From Watersipora subatra (taxonomy: Eukaryota; Bryozoa; Gymnolaemata; Cheilostomatida; Watersiporidae): 64,000 nt of DNA. The stretch lies in contig NC_088708.1 in the NCBI RefSeq assembly GCF_963576615.1, forward strand, positions 47,231,196 through 47,295,195, in the 5' to 3' direction. Of this stretch, positions 1-12,128 are shown piece after piece. The notes under the pieces are model-generated. The model saw nothing but the letters and a program-made list of their open reading frames with translations, ran no database searches and was not told the DNA's origin. The translations under genes and the position numbers were made by a program. Numbering within the stretch: position 1 is the first letter of the stretch; every line of letters starts with the position of its first letter.

Positions 1-159
1 TTGAGAAACATAATATAAGCGAAAAATATCTCTACCAGTTGATATCTATTGCTTGCAGTGAACCTGCGATGATATTATAGCCTGTCCTGCTTTGCATTCT
101 GTTGGCGCTTTCAAATTTTATTTCATTCTCAACTTGAAAACGAATTTTTATTTTATATC
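1..159. other. AT-rich sequence, nothing recognised
   Basis: No coding exon, RNA gene or clear repeat structure seen in this short left edge. Confidence 0.4.
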
Positions 160-529
160 TATACTAGCTGTACAACCCGGCACTGCTCAGGTAATAAAAA
201 AGTCTTTGGACAGATGCAATTTTTTCAACTTCAAACTCTATCTAGAAAACTTGTGCAAAATAAAATAAAAGCAATATTTTATTGTGCTAACATATTAATA
301 AATAGTGCAATGCCAAAAATTCAATGTATCTATACATTGTGCATTGCTAAAGCTATGTGAAGCTATGATCGCTACGAAGCTAGAACGATCCTCTACAATG
401 TTCCTTACGCTTACAAAACTAATTACATTCATCGCCATCAGAGTCAGTCCTGCTACATACTTTAATTATCTGTGTAATCACAAAAATCGGAATCTGAATT
501 GGCTATAATGTCATCAACATATAAAATTA

Positions 530-1649
530 CAGTCAAACATGGATAACTCGAACTTCAAGGGACCGAGCAAAAGTGTTCGAATTATCAGAGCATTCAAGTT
601 ATCAGAGCACTTTCACAAGTCCATATATTTACTTATTTATTAGTAGATACATGTACATATACAAACTATAATATAAATCAAAAGCACAAATGGCTTGTTT
701 CAAATTAAATGCTTCTAATGTAAAGTTTAAAACGTTTTCATGAAAAAGTATAGAGATTTTTCTATCACTTGAGATTGGTTTGTTGTTTGAGGTGATGTTA
801 TTGCCAGGACGTTTTTCAGATTGACATTGGCAAAACTTGATCGTTGTTGAAATGCTCAAAAGAAAAGACATTTTTTTCTTTTGGGGTTTTACCCACGATC
901 AATTTTGCCGTTTTTTCTTGAAGTTTATGCAGATTACCTTACTTTACCTGGGATTCGTTAAGAGCAACACTCCGAGGCTGTTCAATTAGAAGTTTTACGA
1001 GGTTTTACGGTACATTCTATATCACTCACGCTTTTTAATAGATACTTATTGAATGTACACACGTATTCTGTGTTTAGGTCAAACGATGAATAGTTTTTTG
1101 TAGCTCAGACAACGTATACGTTTAATTACAACATTTTTTAAGACGTTTTAAACATTCAACATTCCAACGTTGATTCAACACGGAATCAACGTCGGAAAAC
1201 TATTCATCACGGGCTAGCCGAGTCACGCACTCAAAGATTTTCGCCACGCACATACAAAACAACATGCGATTTTTGTTTTGTATGTGCGTGGCGAAAATTC
1301 TTGCGCGCGTGACCCGGCTAGCCCGTGCTATTCATCGTATCGCAGTATAAATCAAATTTCACCAAACTTTTAGAAAAGTCGTTGACAAAAATATTTTGCC
1401 GATGGTGGTAATAACGACGCTTATGAATTACGAAAAGATGAAGTTTACCTCTATGGCTTTGAATAAAGTGATTTTCTAAAGCGAAAACAACCGTTTCGGT
1501 AGCTGTTGGGCAAAAAAACAGTTCGAATTAACAGTGTTGAGTTCGAGTTATCTATAGCAATTTATCATTACGTGGGAGCGGACCAAAGGAAATGTTCGAA
1601 TTAACCATGTGTTCGAGCTATCCGTGGACGAGTTATCCATGTTTGACTG
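530..1649. mobile_element. Non-autonomous pogo/Tigger-like DNA transposon
   Basis: Terminal inverted repeats are visible: CAGTCAAACATGGATAACTC at the left end and its reverse complement at the right end. Each end is flanked by TA (528-529 and 1,650-1,651), the target duplication typical of the Tc1/mariner/pogo superfamily. Subterminal GTTCGAATTA/TTATC-type motifs recur at both ends, a style common in pogo/Tigger elements. No transposase frame survives. A diverged relative lies at about 6,780-7,296, and a hAT-like MITE has inserted inside at 1,208-1,327. The superfamily call is inference from TIR and TSD only. Confidence 0.75.
1208..1327. mobile_element. 120-bp foldback MITE with 8-bp TSD (hAT-like)
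   Basis: The element starts CACGGGCTAGCC and ends GGCTAGCCCGTG, and folds into one long imperfect hairpin (arms about 55 bp, loop about 10 bp). The 8-bp sequence CTATTCAT flanks it directly on both sides (1,200-1,207 and 1,328-1,335). An 8-bp duplication is characteristic of hAT transposases. It sits inside the pogo-like element at 530-1,649, so it is younger than that insertion. Confidence 0.8.
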
Positions 1650-2135
1650 TATCTGTTTTCTAGTTCGGGAGGTACCTACAAAACTTACACAAAAAAGTTT
1701 CATTTTCAAGTTGGCAATTCCTAAACAAAATTTTAAAACTGCTTTGTTATATTAGGCTAATTTTATAGGGAAATCTTCGAACAACACTATTAATACTATA
1801 AAAGTCCTAGAGATCATTGGTTATATTGTCAACGAATAATAAAATTAAGTTACAACAGCTGGGAAAGTTGCAAAAATGCGTCTATGGCAGTCGACCATAG
1901 AAAACGCATCTACGGCAGTGAAAGAATTAAAAAAAGAAAACTGTTCCACCGCAAGATATCCATCAAAACTTTGAATATGACGATACTATTACCTCTCGAT
2001 ACTGGTACAAATGTAAGAATGAGATATAGTACTCTGTCTGACCGAAAAGAGAGAGAATGTCGAGGCTTCCCACGGAGATGATATAATTGTCCGCGCGAGA
2101 AGAATTGGCCTTGACTTCAGATATAATAATTGAAC

Positions 2136-3328
2136 CTTTCAAAAAAATTTCTTAACAGGAGCATCTTAACGCGTATCCGCATTGGTAAAATAATCAGCAT
2201 GCGCTATAGCTATATCTATATCCGGAATGCAGACAGATCCACATACGACGACATACTTTGAGAAATATATAGATTTACCAATGTTGCATAAAAGCTCATT
2301 GTACTCATTGATATGTTTTAGCTACAGTTGGCAGCCAAAACTAGTTTTTCATGTGCAATAGAAAGGAGTTACCAGCGTCGATTCATTGTAATATCAGATT
2401 ACCGCAATGATGCTATCAAATAATATGCGATAAATCTTCAAATTTGTAAGTTATATAATGATAATCTTTCAAATGCTACAAATATATATGATCATGAACA
2501 AGTTACACAAACGAACCATACTTATATTACATGCATAAACCAAAATTAAAATTTTTAAAACAAAAATATTTGCATCATTTGCTTGGATAACTGCATTCTG
2601 ATTTTTGCTTTCGATAGAGCAAACATCTTCTGGTTGTCAATACTTTCCACAATGTCTTTCGACCTCAACTACTCTTCTGCACTGCTGAACTAGTCGATAT
2701 TAGTGTCCAAACAATTTTTGGCAGAGCAAAACTGTTACATGTTGCATTTAGCACAAATGCAATGCATAACAGATTTGCTCGCTAACACAACCTTTAGCCT
2801 AAAACTAAACGTTTATCTACAATTGTAAAACTAAGCCATGTTTTATATACATGTACTTCGAAGTATCAAGACTGGGCTAATCAACGAACTATTATTAGCC
2901 TGAGACAGTTATTGAATATTCTTAGGGTGTCGCTTTCAAATTTTTAATAAAAAAAAAACTGAAAAGCTTTGAAGTTAGACAATGAGAGACTTAATTGTTA
3001 TTGATATAACCGATTTATTATTAATACAATTTTGTGGACATTTTTTTACTGATCACTTGATATTAAGGGTTCGTAAAGATCAAAGATTGTACAAGTGGGG
3101 GTCAAATGGAGGTGGCGTTCAATTAGAGGGTGGCGCTCTATTTTTCAACAATTCTTTCATAGTGGCGGTCAAATAGAGGTGGTGTTCAAATAGTGGTGGC
3201 GTTAAATTAAAGGTAGGTTAGGTTACATTGAGTATTTCTAGCATTTACTGAACGTATGTATTGCCAAGCCTACACTTTCATTCACGTATCGCTAAGGTAA
3301 TATGAAGAACCTTTCTATATTGACTAGT
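2136..3328. other. Intergenic, no gene recognised
   Basis: AT-rich sequence with many stops on both strands. At 3,080-3,215 there are degenerate direct repeats built on GTCAAATRGAGGTGGCGTTC, which look like transposon-derived or low-complexity sequence. Nothing else is supportable. Confidence 0.4.
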
Positions 3329-3565
3329 ACCCTGGCTGTTCAGTGCACCATGAGAGATCCTCATCTGTAATTGTAATAAGTATCAGCACAATTATTCCAA
3401 AATGTAGTAAGGTGATCAAGTAGTGCAGCTGGTAGTGTGCTTGGCTGAGAAGATGAATATGCAGGTTTGATTCCTGGGTGATGGAATATTTTTCCTAAGG
3501 GTCTCAGCATGGTGCAGGACAGGCAGATACAGCTCTTATTATAGTAAAAATTATTATTACATATA
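3329..3565 (+). repeat. SINE-like repeat with tRNA-like region
   Basis: Starts near a GTGCACCATGAGAGATC-type motif. It contains a tRNA-like promoter region (an A-box-like GTGCAGCTGGTAGTGTGC and a B-box-like GGTTTGATTCC), and ends with a CTCTTATTATAGTAAA segment. The same order of blocks is present at about 10,734-10,925, 21,016-21,230 and 47,448-47,645. The repeated co-linear structure plus an internal pol III-like promoter supports a tRNA-derived SINE. Confidence 0.6.
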
Positions 3566-4110
3566 TTAGGTTTTACATATAATTTAGGCTTTAACAATAA
3601 TTTTTTCATATTTTATGTAATGCATTTGGGCTTGTCCATAATTAGCCATGAAACTTTTGTAAAGGTTTCCTAGCTACATGATGATTCAAAATATTCTGAA
3701 TTTATAATTTTTGGACTATAACACTTAGTGTTTGAGATTTAGACCAATTGTGAAATCATAGAAGTTCCATGTGTAATTAGAGGTTAGTCGTGTGATCCAG
3801 AAAATTTTGCTGGATAGGAGGCATTGTGCTTGGTTTATTATTTCTGTGAATTGAGATGCTCGACAGTAAAATTACTGCAAACTTAGCATCACCCAAGTGT
3901 TCAAAGAGATGAGTCAACTTTTAATTTTGATTAAACAATTTTAATTTTCAAACTAATTCAATGAAAAACAGTTAGCCTTGTAACATCTAAAAATTAGTCG
4001 TGTGACTTCTGTGATCCTACATATAAAATATTGAGTAAAAAGGCACAATGTTTTGTTTATATTAAAAGAGAATAGAAATAAAAGTGACAACACTAGAGTA
4101 ACACTCAAAA

Positions 4111-6052
4111 TCAAAGATCTTCAGCAATGTCATCATCAATAACGTGGCCTCTTCGTCTGCTGACTGCTTTGAACTGGTGACGCCTGGTTTCTATTCCAGT
4201 GACGGTTGAGTACTTTATAGATTCGTTTCTACTGGCAACTACATGATGGGTCTTCTGCAGTGCTGGTATGCCCTTCACATTCTCCCAGCGTTGGTCAAGG
4301 AAGTCTTTATTGCTGTTGATTGCATTGGTGTGAATTCCCAAAATCTGCAAGGCTTTAGCAAACTTGCAGAATGATGCCGCATCCTCAACAGTCTCCCTTT
4401 GAACCTTTACCAATCTCCACACCAGCCTCCTCAGACTACCACCAACTCCATCAACTGCCCCTTCGCCATGTGAAGTAGCAAAAAAGTTCTACTCAAGATT
4501 ATTTAGGTCATGCGACTGCTTTATGTGGTTAAGGTTTGCTAAGATGAAGCTTTGCTTGCACTGGGAAGCAGTACCATCAGAGAATAAATAAAGCAATAAA
4601 ACTCAAGGACTTTGCTGTTTTACTTGGGTGATCAGTGCCTGTAGGAAGGTAAACACGGCTACTTGTCATGCTGAAGTTAGATGGAAACAACAGCAGAGGA
4701 TTTGACACTTTCCTTCAATCATGCACAGCAAATGAAGATGGTAACTTGTTTGTAGGTGAAGTGAGCAGACTAAATTTCATCATGGTAGCTGGTCTGATAA
4801 TTCTCTGAGAAATCAACTTGAATGATGCATTCATTCTCCGACAAACTGGCTCTTTTCTGGTCAAAGTACTGGTGATCTTTGTAGAAGCAGTGGCTGAAAT
4901 AGGCTTTCTATTGGTCTTGAAGTGCAACCATTGCTTATCCCGCTGTGCCATTCTGTTTTGTTATCAAACTTCTTCCCTCAACTGTTGACCGTCTGTACCA
5001 TTGAAGTTGTGCCACCTCTGAAAAGCTAGGGATGTGGTAGACATTTTCTGGTCTCCTGCATCCAACACATGAAGTGCCCTCATCATCATACAAATGAGGT
5101 TCTCTCTGCTGCAGACACACAAAACAACCAGCTCTCTTCCGGTGCTTGGCAAGTCATTTCCTGTTCTTTTAAGAGCTTCAACTGGAAATCGGAAGTTTTC
5201 GTGGATGGCATAGACACAAACAGTGTATGGCACCTCATTGAATGGCAGCACGTGTGTGGGTCTAAGAGCTGCAAACTTACTCCGACTGATGACATCATTA
5301 GGGTTGTCAGCTCTGTACAGTTCGTATGTCTCACTGATATTGTTGTACAGATGGCGTTTCTGAACCAACTCACCATTGACCTTGACTGAATCCTTTTTTC
5401 CTGGTGCCATCCCACTGATGACATCGTTATCGTAAAATTCATTGACTATTTTGATGATATCGTCACCCAGCCCTTTTCTTCCTCTTGAGGCCGAGTCATT
5501 TGTGCTCGAGTCATCTGGAACGTACTGATCGATGAGACTTTTAAGTGCATGGGCTGATTTCCTGGGACTTTTTGGCAGAGCCGCTTCAGCTTTTCTCAAT
5601 GCCTTTCCAGCAGACTGTGAAGATCCAAAGAGAGAAGGGATTGCAATAAAAACAAATTGATGAAAACAAAAGAATACACCAACCACCAAGGAACGGTCAG
5701 CTCTAGTTAGCAGCACTCCAAAAAGTGTCCATGTGATATTACTAACTTAATACTTCACACGCCTTGCCCTCTATTTATGCTGTAAATATCACTACATACC
5801 TGGTGTTAGTTTAACTGCCATAGTTTTACGTTTCAGGTCCCACTGCTTTTGCTTTCATTCTCTATTGCTAGCTCTTTGTTGCTCTATGTCTTTCTCTGTC
5901 ATATTGGCTTTTTTCTTCTGCCTTAAAATCTTTGATTGTTCTGCTTTCTTTCTTTTAAACTCTTCATACTTAACAGGAGCCTCTTTTATTCGCTACTTGT
6001 GAGCTCTCACTTTTTCGGCATTGGTCATGGGTCGACTGTGTCTCATGATGAA
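4111..6052 (-). pseudogene. Broken, intron-containing gene of a widespread repeat-like protein family
   Basis: Read on the minus strand, a lysine/arginine-rich N-terminal exon (6,052 to about 5,815) starts with an ATG. It carries two in-frame stops, near K17 and after a second RE motif, and ends at a GTATGT donor. The next exon begins near 5,627 after a CTTCACAG acceptor and runs to 4,964. It includes the motifs LPKSPRKSA, PGKKDSVKV and SKFAALRPTHV. Further downstream, frameshifted blocks carry LFSDGTASQCK, then FFATSHGEGAVDGVGG and a C-terminal block ending at 4,111. From memory these motifs occur in a multicopy uncharacterised family in many invertebrate genomes, probably transposon-derived. 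I do not know its formal class. Stops and frameshifts make this copy dead. Confidence 0.6.
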
Positions 6053-6277
6053 TAAGGTTATACTGATTTTTAGCGCACCCACTGTGTTCTTATGTAGTGA
6101 TGTAACGATGTACGCAACGCATATAATCTCCTTTGATCATCAAATCACCAGGCAAACCAACATGTGCTGGTTAGCCAGTCTGCCAGTAGGGTAGTAGATT
6201 TGATGTTCAGATCTTGAAAATCTATCAACAGACTTCTTTTATATACCATAAATTGAATGAAAATCTCAAAAGGATTA

Positions 6278-7645
6278 CCCTAGGACACTTATGTATTCGC
6301 GGCATCTAACATTCGCGTTTTCGCGGTGTCATCTTTTCGCGAAAGTTTCATGTGCGAAGCTAAACTATCATAACAAACGAGCGAAAAAGCGAAACTAAAT
6401 AGCTTTGTTCATTGATACTGTATAATTGAATTTTATAACGACATTTATTTTAACGTTTTTAACGACCATCGTTAAAATATAAACCGACAAAATAATTTGA
6501 CTGTCAAAATTTATTACGTTATTATTTTGCAATTATTTAGGATTATTTTCCCATTAGGAATGATTTATAATGATAGGAATTTGATGTCAATGCACATGCA
6601 TTAGTTAGCGTTATCATTTGCTGGGGACATCAATCAATGCAGTGAGCACCGTGTGTTGAAAGAAAATAAGACACATGCACTGACACTCGCAGTACTACAC
6701 AAGCAGCATGGCTCTGGAAAGGTTTGGATTCACCACTGACACCTCTTCAATAACTTGTAATTTTTTGAGATTTGTTTTGTTTTAAGTGATGTGACTGACG
6801 AGACGTTTTTAAATTAAAATAGGCAAAACATGACCGCAGTTAATACGCTCAGAAAAAAAAACATCTTTTCCTTTTGAGCGTTTTGACAAAGATCAATTTT
6901 GCGGATTTTATTTTAAGTTCATTCGGAGGCTTTTACGCTTTCGATGGGACACGGCCAAGCGAGTGATTGATAAAACTTAATCTTTTGCAAACCTTTATAA
7001 AAGTCGTTAACAAAAATATTTTGCCTCTGATGATGATAATAATGATGCCTAAAAACTACTAGAAGTTGATGTTTGTCTCTATGGCTTGGAATGAAGTGAC
7101 ATTCTACAGCGATAAAAACCGCATCCATGGCCGTTGGGCAAATAACTTTTCGAATAAAGGAAGTTGAGGTCGAGTTATCTGAAGGAATTTATCATTGCGT
7201 TGGAACTGACCAAACAAATCCGTTTGAGTCGACCTTACGTTTGAGATGAAATGTTACATTTTCTCTGAGGGCGAGTTTTTCGAGTTGGACTGTACTTACC
7301 GTAAAAAATTCCCAAAAAGTTGAGGCGGCTCAGCCGGCCAGCTGCCCCAGCGAAAACTGGCCTGTTGATAGTCCAATAAACAAATGGCAGCAAGCGATCA
7401 AATTGCATTATCGACCTTGCCCACACCATTCTACCTGCGATTCACAATTACAAACTAGTCGCAAATTGAAATTTTTTTATCGGTGAACCGAACCTGAGGA
7501 ATATAATTATGTTTGTTCCACTGCATTTATTTTCACATCACTATATTTTCGCACTCATCAGAGTTGCGAAATTAAGTTGCTTCGAAATTTTACTCTGTGA
7601 GCTACTCACGAAACTAAATACTAGCGAAATATAAGTGCCCTAGGG
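6278..7645. mobile_element. DNA transposon with CCCTAGGRCACTTAT terminal inverted repeats
   Basis: The left end reads CCCTAGGACACTTATGTATT and the right end is the inverse of CCCTAGGGCACTTATATTTC, each next to TA. Subterminal regions on both sides are rich in TTCGCG/CGAAA motifs. No transposase frame is seen. The interior holds a diverged relative of the pogo-like element of 530-1,649, implying nesting. Superfamily not assigned. Confidence 0.6.
6780..7296. mobile_element. Older, truncated copy of the pogo-like element
   Basis: Collinear similarity to the interior and right half of the element at 530-1,649. Shared blocks include AAGTCGT(T)AACAAAAATATT, CTCTATGGCTT, GTTGGGCAAA and GAGTTATCT. 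The right end degenerates to GAGTTGGACTGTA. I see no matching left TIR, so it is truncated or strongly diverged. Confidence 0.55.
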
Positions 7646-7649
7646 TAGT

Positions 7650-9060
7650 ACTGTTTGCTAACCAGACGCATACAAGTCTGCTGTATGTGATTAAATTGGA
7701 TTATGAAGGCAACAAAACAACAACATGGGGGGGTGTCTCGCGACTAACCCCTCACGTGGCTAACCATACCACAGCCATCCATTTGAACCTAGATGCCAAA
7801 AGTTCATTCTATGGTGTTTTCATGGTGAATGCTTAAGATGACTTAAAATAAAAATACTGAGACTTGAACAGTGTGGGTGAAAGAGTAGTCAACTTTTTGG
7901 GTTAGTCGTGTGACAGCTATAAAGTTAGTAGTTGTAAACATGTGGCATAGACAGAGGTTTCCCATTTTTTATTGTTTCATCATTTCCCATTATGTTCTAC
8001 AGTGTCGCAAGCAGAATAAAATGATATTCAGTAAATTGGCATGTTTAGTTCCCCCAATATTAGCAAATTTAATATTACCACTAAAAATTATTTTTGAGGG
8101 CAACTTGAGAATTGCCCTCAACTTTGAGGGCAACTTGAGAATTGCCCTCAACTTTGAGGGCAACTTGAACAACTTAGCTTCAATTGTATTGTACAAAGTA
8201 TATCCTGCATAATGATGAGTTATACATTTTCTGAGCTCTAAAATTGTTCTAAACAAAACAGACATGGTCTGTATGCGCAAAAAATATTTTTTGAAAATTG
8301 AGTCCTTTTTTACTGTATTTATGGACAGTTTTATTTGTTACAATGCTATATGCAACTGGTTAAAGTATTTATAATGACATTTTTGTGCTCTGGAATGAAT
8401 TAAACCGAATACAACAAATGCTCTTATAGAAATATTTCCTTCAACATACCATCCTTTTAAAATAATATGCAGTAAATATCAGAATAGATTGGCTTTGGAT
8501 GTCAATGTTTGCTTTCTGTATAACTTATTATCTTGAACCAATATAAACGCACGTCTAGCAGTTTTTCTACAGAAAAATGATAAATATGGTAATTTCCACA
8601 GTAAAATACTAAATAAATACATGCAGTAAAGAACCTCAACAAATTCAGGATTGGTGTCAGCCAGCAGCTTCGTAGGGTATGATCATAAGTCAATTTGCTT
8701 TCCTTTTTTACCTGCTGCGTTAGGTATATTGTTAGGATTTTGGCAGACCACTACAAGTTTCCTAATTTTATCATTCCTTCAGTTTATCAGTTATTGATTC
8801 ATTCAATCAACAATAATGACATCAAAATGTGCCATAGCATGTGAGCACAGCAATCAAAAATAGTAGCTGGATATTGATAACCAGTTTACCACAATGACTC
8901 TCTTCAGGCTGCTCTAATCAACAATATGCGCCGTGACTGGACAAAAGGAGCAATTTTTTGTTATTTTCAAGATATAAGGACAACATCAAGAATTGTGATT
9001 TCATGCTTCAAGTCTGAGGGAATGTTCGAAGAGAATGCTATGATAAGTATCAACATAGGG
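7650..9060. other. Intergenic, one short hairpin repeat, otherwise nothing recognised
   Basis: No exon or RNA gene supported. At 8,090-8,170 a 30-bp unit (core GAGGGCAACTTGAGAA followed by TTGCCCTC) is repeated about 2.5 times. Each unit contains a small inverted repeat GAGGGCAA/TTGCCCTC. The remainder is AT-rich with frequent stops. Confidence 0.45.
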
Positions 9061-9118
9061 TTTGAGAAGTCAGATTTGAACCAATGCATCTAAGAGGTCT
9101 CCACCAATTTCATACTAA

Positions 9119-9190
9119 GGCTTGTTGGTCTAGAGGTATGATTCTCGCTTCGGGTGCGAGAGGTCCTGGGTTCAATACCCGGACAAGCCC
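9119..9190 (+). tRNA. tRNA-Pro (anticodon CGG)
   Basis: A 72-nt cloverleaf is readable. The acceptor stem GGCTTGT pairs perfectly with ACAAGCC, with discriminator base C at 9,190. The D-arm carries the A-box GGTCTAGAGGTATG. The anticodon stem CTCGC/GCGAG encloses loop TTCGGGT, giving anticodon CGG. The T-arm CTGGG/CCCGG carries TTCAATA. The body agrees with eukaryotic tRNA-Pro as I know it. No CCA is encoded, as expected for a eukaryotic nuclear gene. The T-loop TTCAATA deviates from the usual TTCAAAT type, so activity is likely but not certain. Confidence 0.85.
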
Positions 9191-10237
9191 AATAGTTTTG
9201 AGGAAGTTCATGCTGGATGAACAAGCACATTGTAAAAGAATGTAAGCAAACTGGCCATGTCTGTCCTCCAGACCATGGTTAGAGGTTAAGAAAAAGATCG
9301 CTTTCAACATGATTCAATCTCACGACTTTTCGACCTTGTAGACCAACACCTGCAGCTACTGATCATCTTGCAGCATTTCGGAATATTTGTGCAGTGAATT
9401 ATTACGCCTGACAATCTGTGGACTGCCAGAGTACTAGTATTTATTATTTGGATACTTTGCATTTGGTTTTAGATAAACTAAGTCCTTTCAACTACAAATT
9501 AATACGCCAGCCTTTGTAGGAAAATACAACGCCTTCATAATATTTGGTGACAAATGCTAATTCTTGAAACCCGACACTTTTACCTAATCGGCTATCTAAT
9601 AAAAATTAAACAAAAACAAGGGCAGCATGGCGTTTTGGTTAGCATTTTGGTTAGTGAATGACACTTGAATCTGACCTTGACAAGGTCGTATCATTACTCA
9701 GCTGCAACCGAGTAAAATTATGTTTCTGACAATAACTAGGAGAACAGTGTTCTAAAACTATGATGAGACAGTGAATGTTCAATAATATGAACGACAACTT
9801 TAAACCAAAGACAAAAACTATTGGTATCGCATTACGCTGTGAATAGACACACAATGAGACAGTCTTGGAAACATGCTTTCGACAACATCAAAATATATCC
9901 ATTGTGTCTTTGCTTGGAATGCATTCGTGACCTTCACATCTCAATGACTGATTCTGTGTGTACTGAGTGCAACTTTTGCTTTTTGAAAAACTGACAAGCA
10001 TAATAGCTTTTTCGTGGCTGTTGAAAATAAAACAGGTTAAGTAAACATGCCCGTCAACATAAAATATTTCCATGACAAGTAGGCAAAAATATTTTTGGAA
10101 AATAGTGATTGCATATGAATTATCGTGAAAAAATACATTACTAAGTTTGTCCAGTTTGTGTAGCAAACAAAAAAGTTCGCGATGAAGTCAGATTTTAACC
10201 AACTCAAAGTAAGAGGTCTTCCTCCTATGCACAATAA

Positions 10238-10309
10238 GGCTCGTTGGTCTAGAGGTATGATTCTCGCTTCGGGGGTGGGAGGTGCCGGGTTCAAGTCCTG
10301 GACAAGCCC
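10238..10309 (+). pseudogene. Decayed tRNA-Pro (CGG) copy
   Basis: Same length and A-box as the tRNA-Pro at 9,119, but weakened. The acceptor stem GGCTCGT/ACAAGCC has one C-A mismatch. The anticodon stem CTCGC/GTGGG depends on G-T pairs, and the loop is TTCGGGG (CGG still present). About 50 bp upstream of both copies are also similar (a GAAGTCAGATTT...AACCAA block and AAGAGGTCT). The pair therefore looks like a local duplication of a tRNA with its flank rather than a SINE. Could still be weakly functional. Confidence 0.65.
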
Positions 10310-10412
10310 AATGTTTTTGGGTTAGGTTTGAACTGTGTTAGATGGAATGTAACGTTTATTGGTTTCATTAGCAAAATAGATTTTCTTTCTGACATTTTTA
10401 TCATTATTAATT

Positions 10413-10733
10413 ATTATAAAGACTAGTACGCAGGTAGTCCAATTATAAAGACTAGTACGCAGGTAGTCCAATTATAAAGACTAGTACGCAGGTAGTCCAA
10501 TTATAAAGACTAGTACGCAGGTAGTCCAATTATAAAGACTAGTACGCAGGTAGTCCAATTATAAAGACTAGTACGCAGGTAGCCCAATTATAAAGACTAG
10601 TACGCAGGTAGTCCAATTATAAAGACTAGTACACAGGTAGTCCAATTATAAAGACTAGTACGCAGTTAGTGCCATTAAAAAGACTAATACGCAGGTAGTG
10701 CCATTATAGAGACTAGTACGCAGGTAGTCCCAG
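10413..10733. repeat. 29-bp minisatellite, about 11 copies
   Basis: Unit begins ATTATAAAGACTAGTACGCA and recurs at exactly 29-bp spacing from 10,413 to about 10,645. Two diverged units follow up to about 10,733, where the SINE-like repeat starts. Inner copies differ by single bases. Confidence 0.9.
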
Positions 10734-11460
10734 GTGCCGTGAGAGATTGTCATGTGTAATTTCTATGTGTATGATTATCCTGCATTGCAGCAAAGCGGTC
10801 TAGTGATGCAAATTGCAGCATGCCTGCCTGGCAATCTGAACACCATGTTTGAATTCCCGTGCGATGCAATATTTTTTCCTAAAGCTTTAAGCGTGGATTC
10901 GGATAGATACAATTTTTATTATAGTCAAGACTAGGTAAATGCCCGGCGTCGCCTGGGTAATAAAAGAAGTTTTTGGACCGAAAACTTATTTTTATTAAAT
11001 ATATACAACATTTGCCATACTAGCTTTTAAACACAATATCATGGCAGTTTGTGTTGTGCAGTTCAAATATATTACGAAAAAAATAAAACAACTGTAAAGG
11101 TGTTTAAATGTGAATTAGTTAGCAAGTAATGGCTAGATAGTCAGTTTTGTCACAATGATTCCAATGAATAATTATTTCACACTGATAAAATAATTGCGAG
11201 CTGAGAAAACAAAATAAAAATCAAGAATATGTTGAATTAATAATAACAATGATTACATAGAAGTGTGTGTATAAAAAAGTTACTGTTGTAACCGAAGCCA
11301 TCCATCCAAGCTTTGATTACAACGATCCTGGTACCTCTCGATACTGGTACAAACGTAAAAATGAGATATCGGACTTATTTTGTCGAATGCATTGTCTGCC
11401 CGAATGGAAAGAGAATTTAGATGCAATTCTTACTCGAGATAATACAACAGTCTATGTGTA
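10734..11460 (+). repeat. SINE-like head joined to CCCGG...TAATAAAA repeat
   Basis: Begins GTGCCGTGAGAGATTGTC, followed by a tRNA-like segment and an ATTTTTATTATAGTCAAGAC junction. Next comes the core GCCCGGCGTCGCCTGGGTAA with TAAAAGAAG. It continues to a distal block around CTCTCGATACTGGTACAAAC (11,335) and ends near 11,460. Same block order as 47,448-48,535. Confidence 0.65.
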
Positions 11461-12128
11461 AAAGTTGTTAATTTAATAGCTCTTAACGATTGCTGCTTTA
11501 GGTATATTGCCACTCCAAGTTCCGGTTCTTAGGAAGAATCGGAAATTGGAGCTGGTAACAGGACATTTGAAATTGAAATGACCCATTTGAAAATTACAAA
11601 TTAAAAAAATAGGTAATGAACTTTGAAATGGCTTTTAAAAAGCAAAACAACCGCTAAAGGTAACAGTAATTCATAATAAAAAGTGCATTCCAATTTAGTG
11701 ATAATAGATAAAATAGCTAAGAAAGAAAAAAATGGCTTAGCCTTGAGGTTAGATGCGCGTGTTTGCAATCTTGTGGTTACCATCTTCATGAGTACAAATC
11801 CAGTACGAAGCGCAATGTTCATTTTGAAAACTTCATCGCTATAACTAGACAGATGACTTTGAGAGTTACATATAGATAGATTATTTCACAATAAACCCAG
11901 TATTACTGATTGTTTTATCATATTTTGTCAACTACCCATACTTCTATGGTTGTCTTTATAGATAAAGTCTCCTGTAACTCCACATCTATTATTTGAATGC
12001 ATATCCGGCCTATGCTAAACCTAATATTGATAGTATAGCTCAATCATTCGCAACGGAAGCTTAAACCAACAAAAATAAAAAATGTTGCTCAACTGGTTTG
12101 TAAACACCAAATTTTCAATTTCGGCCAG
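11461..12128. other. Downstream region of THNSL1, no gene seen
   Basis: AT-rich sequence between the repeat and the THNSL1 stop codon. It probably includes the THNSL1 3' UTR on the minus strand. I could not identify a convincing polyadenylation signal close to the stop. Confidence 0.35.

Larger units (their letters stand above)
160..2135 (+). repeat. Interspersed repeat (CCCGG...TAATAAAA family), split by a transposon
   Basis: The left part (about 160-527) begins with the recurrent head seen elsewhere in the window: an ACTAGCTG-like start, a short CCCGG-type core, then GGTAATAAAAAAG. The right part (1,652-2,135) matches the distal part of copies at about 11,270-11,460 and 48,270-48,500, with a shared core around CTCTCGATACTGGTACAAA. 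In those two copies head and distal part are continuous, so the 1.1 kb gap here is explained by the DNA transposon at 530-1,649. Ends are approximate. Family class is unknown; no intact open frame is conserved across copies. Confidence 0.6.

Noticed and set aside
10413..10733. Possible CRISPR-like array
   Set aside because: Head-to-tail 29-bp units with no spacers.
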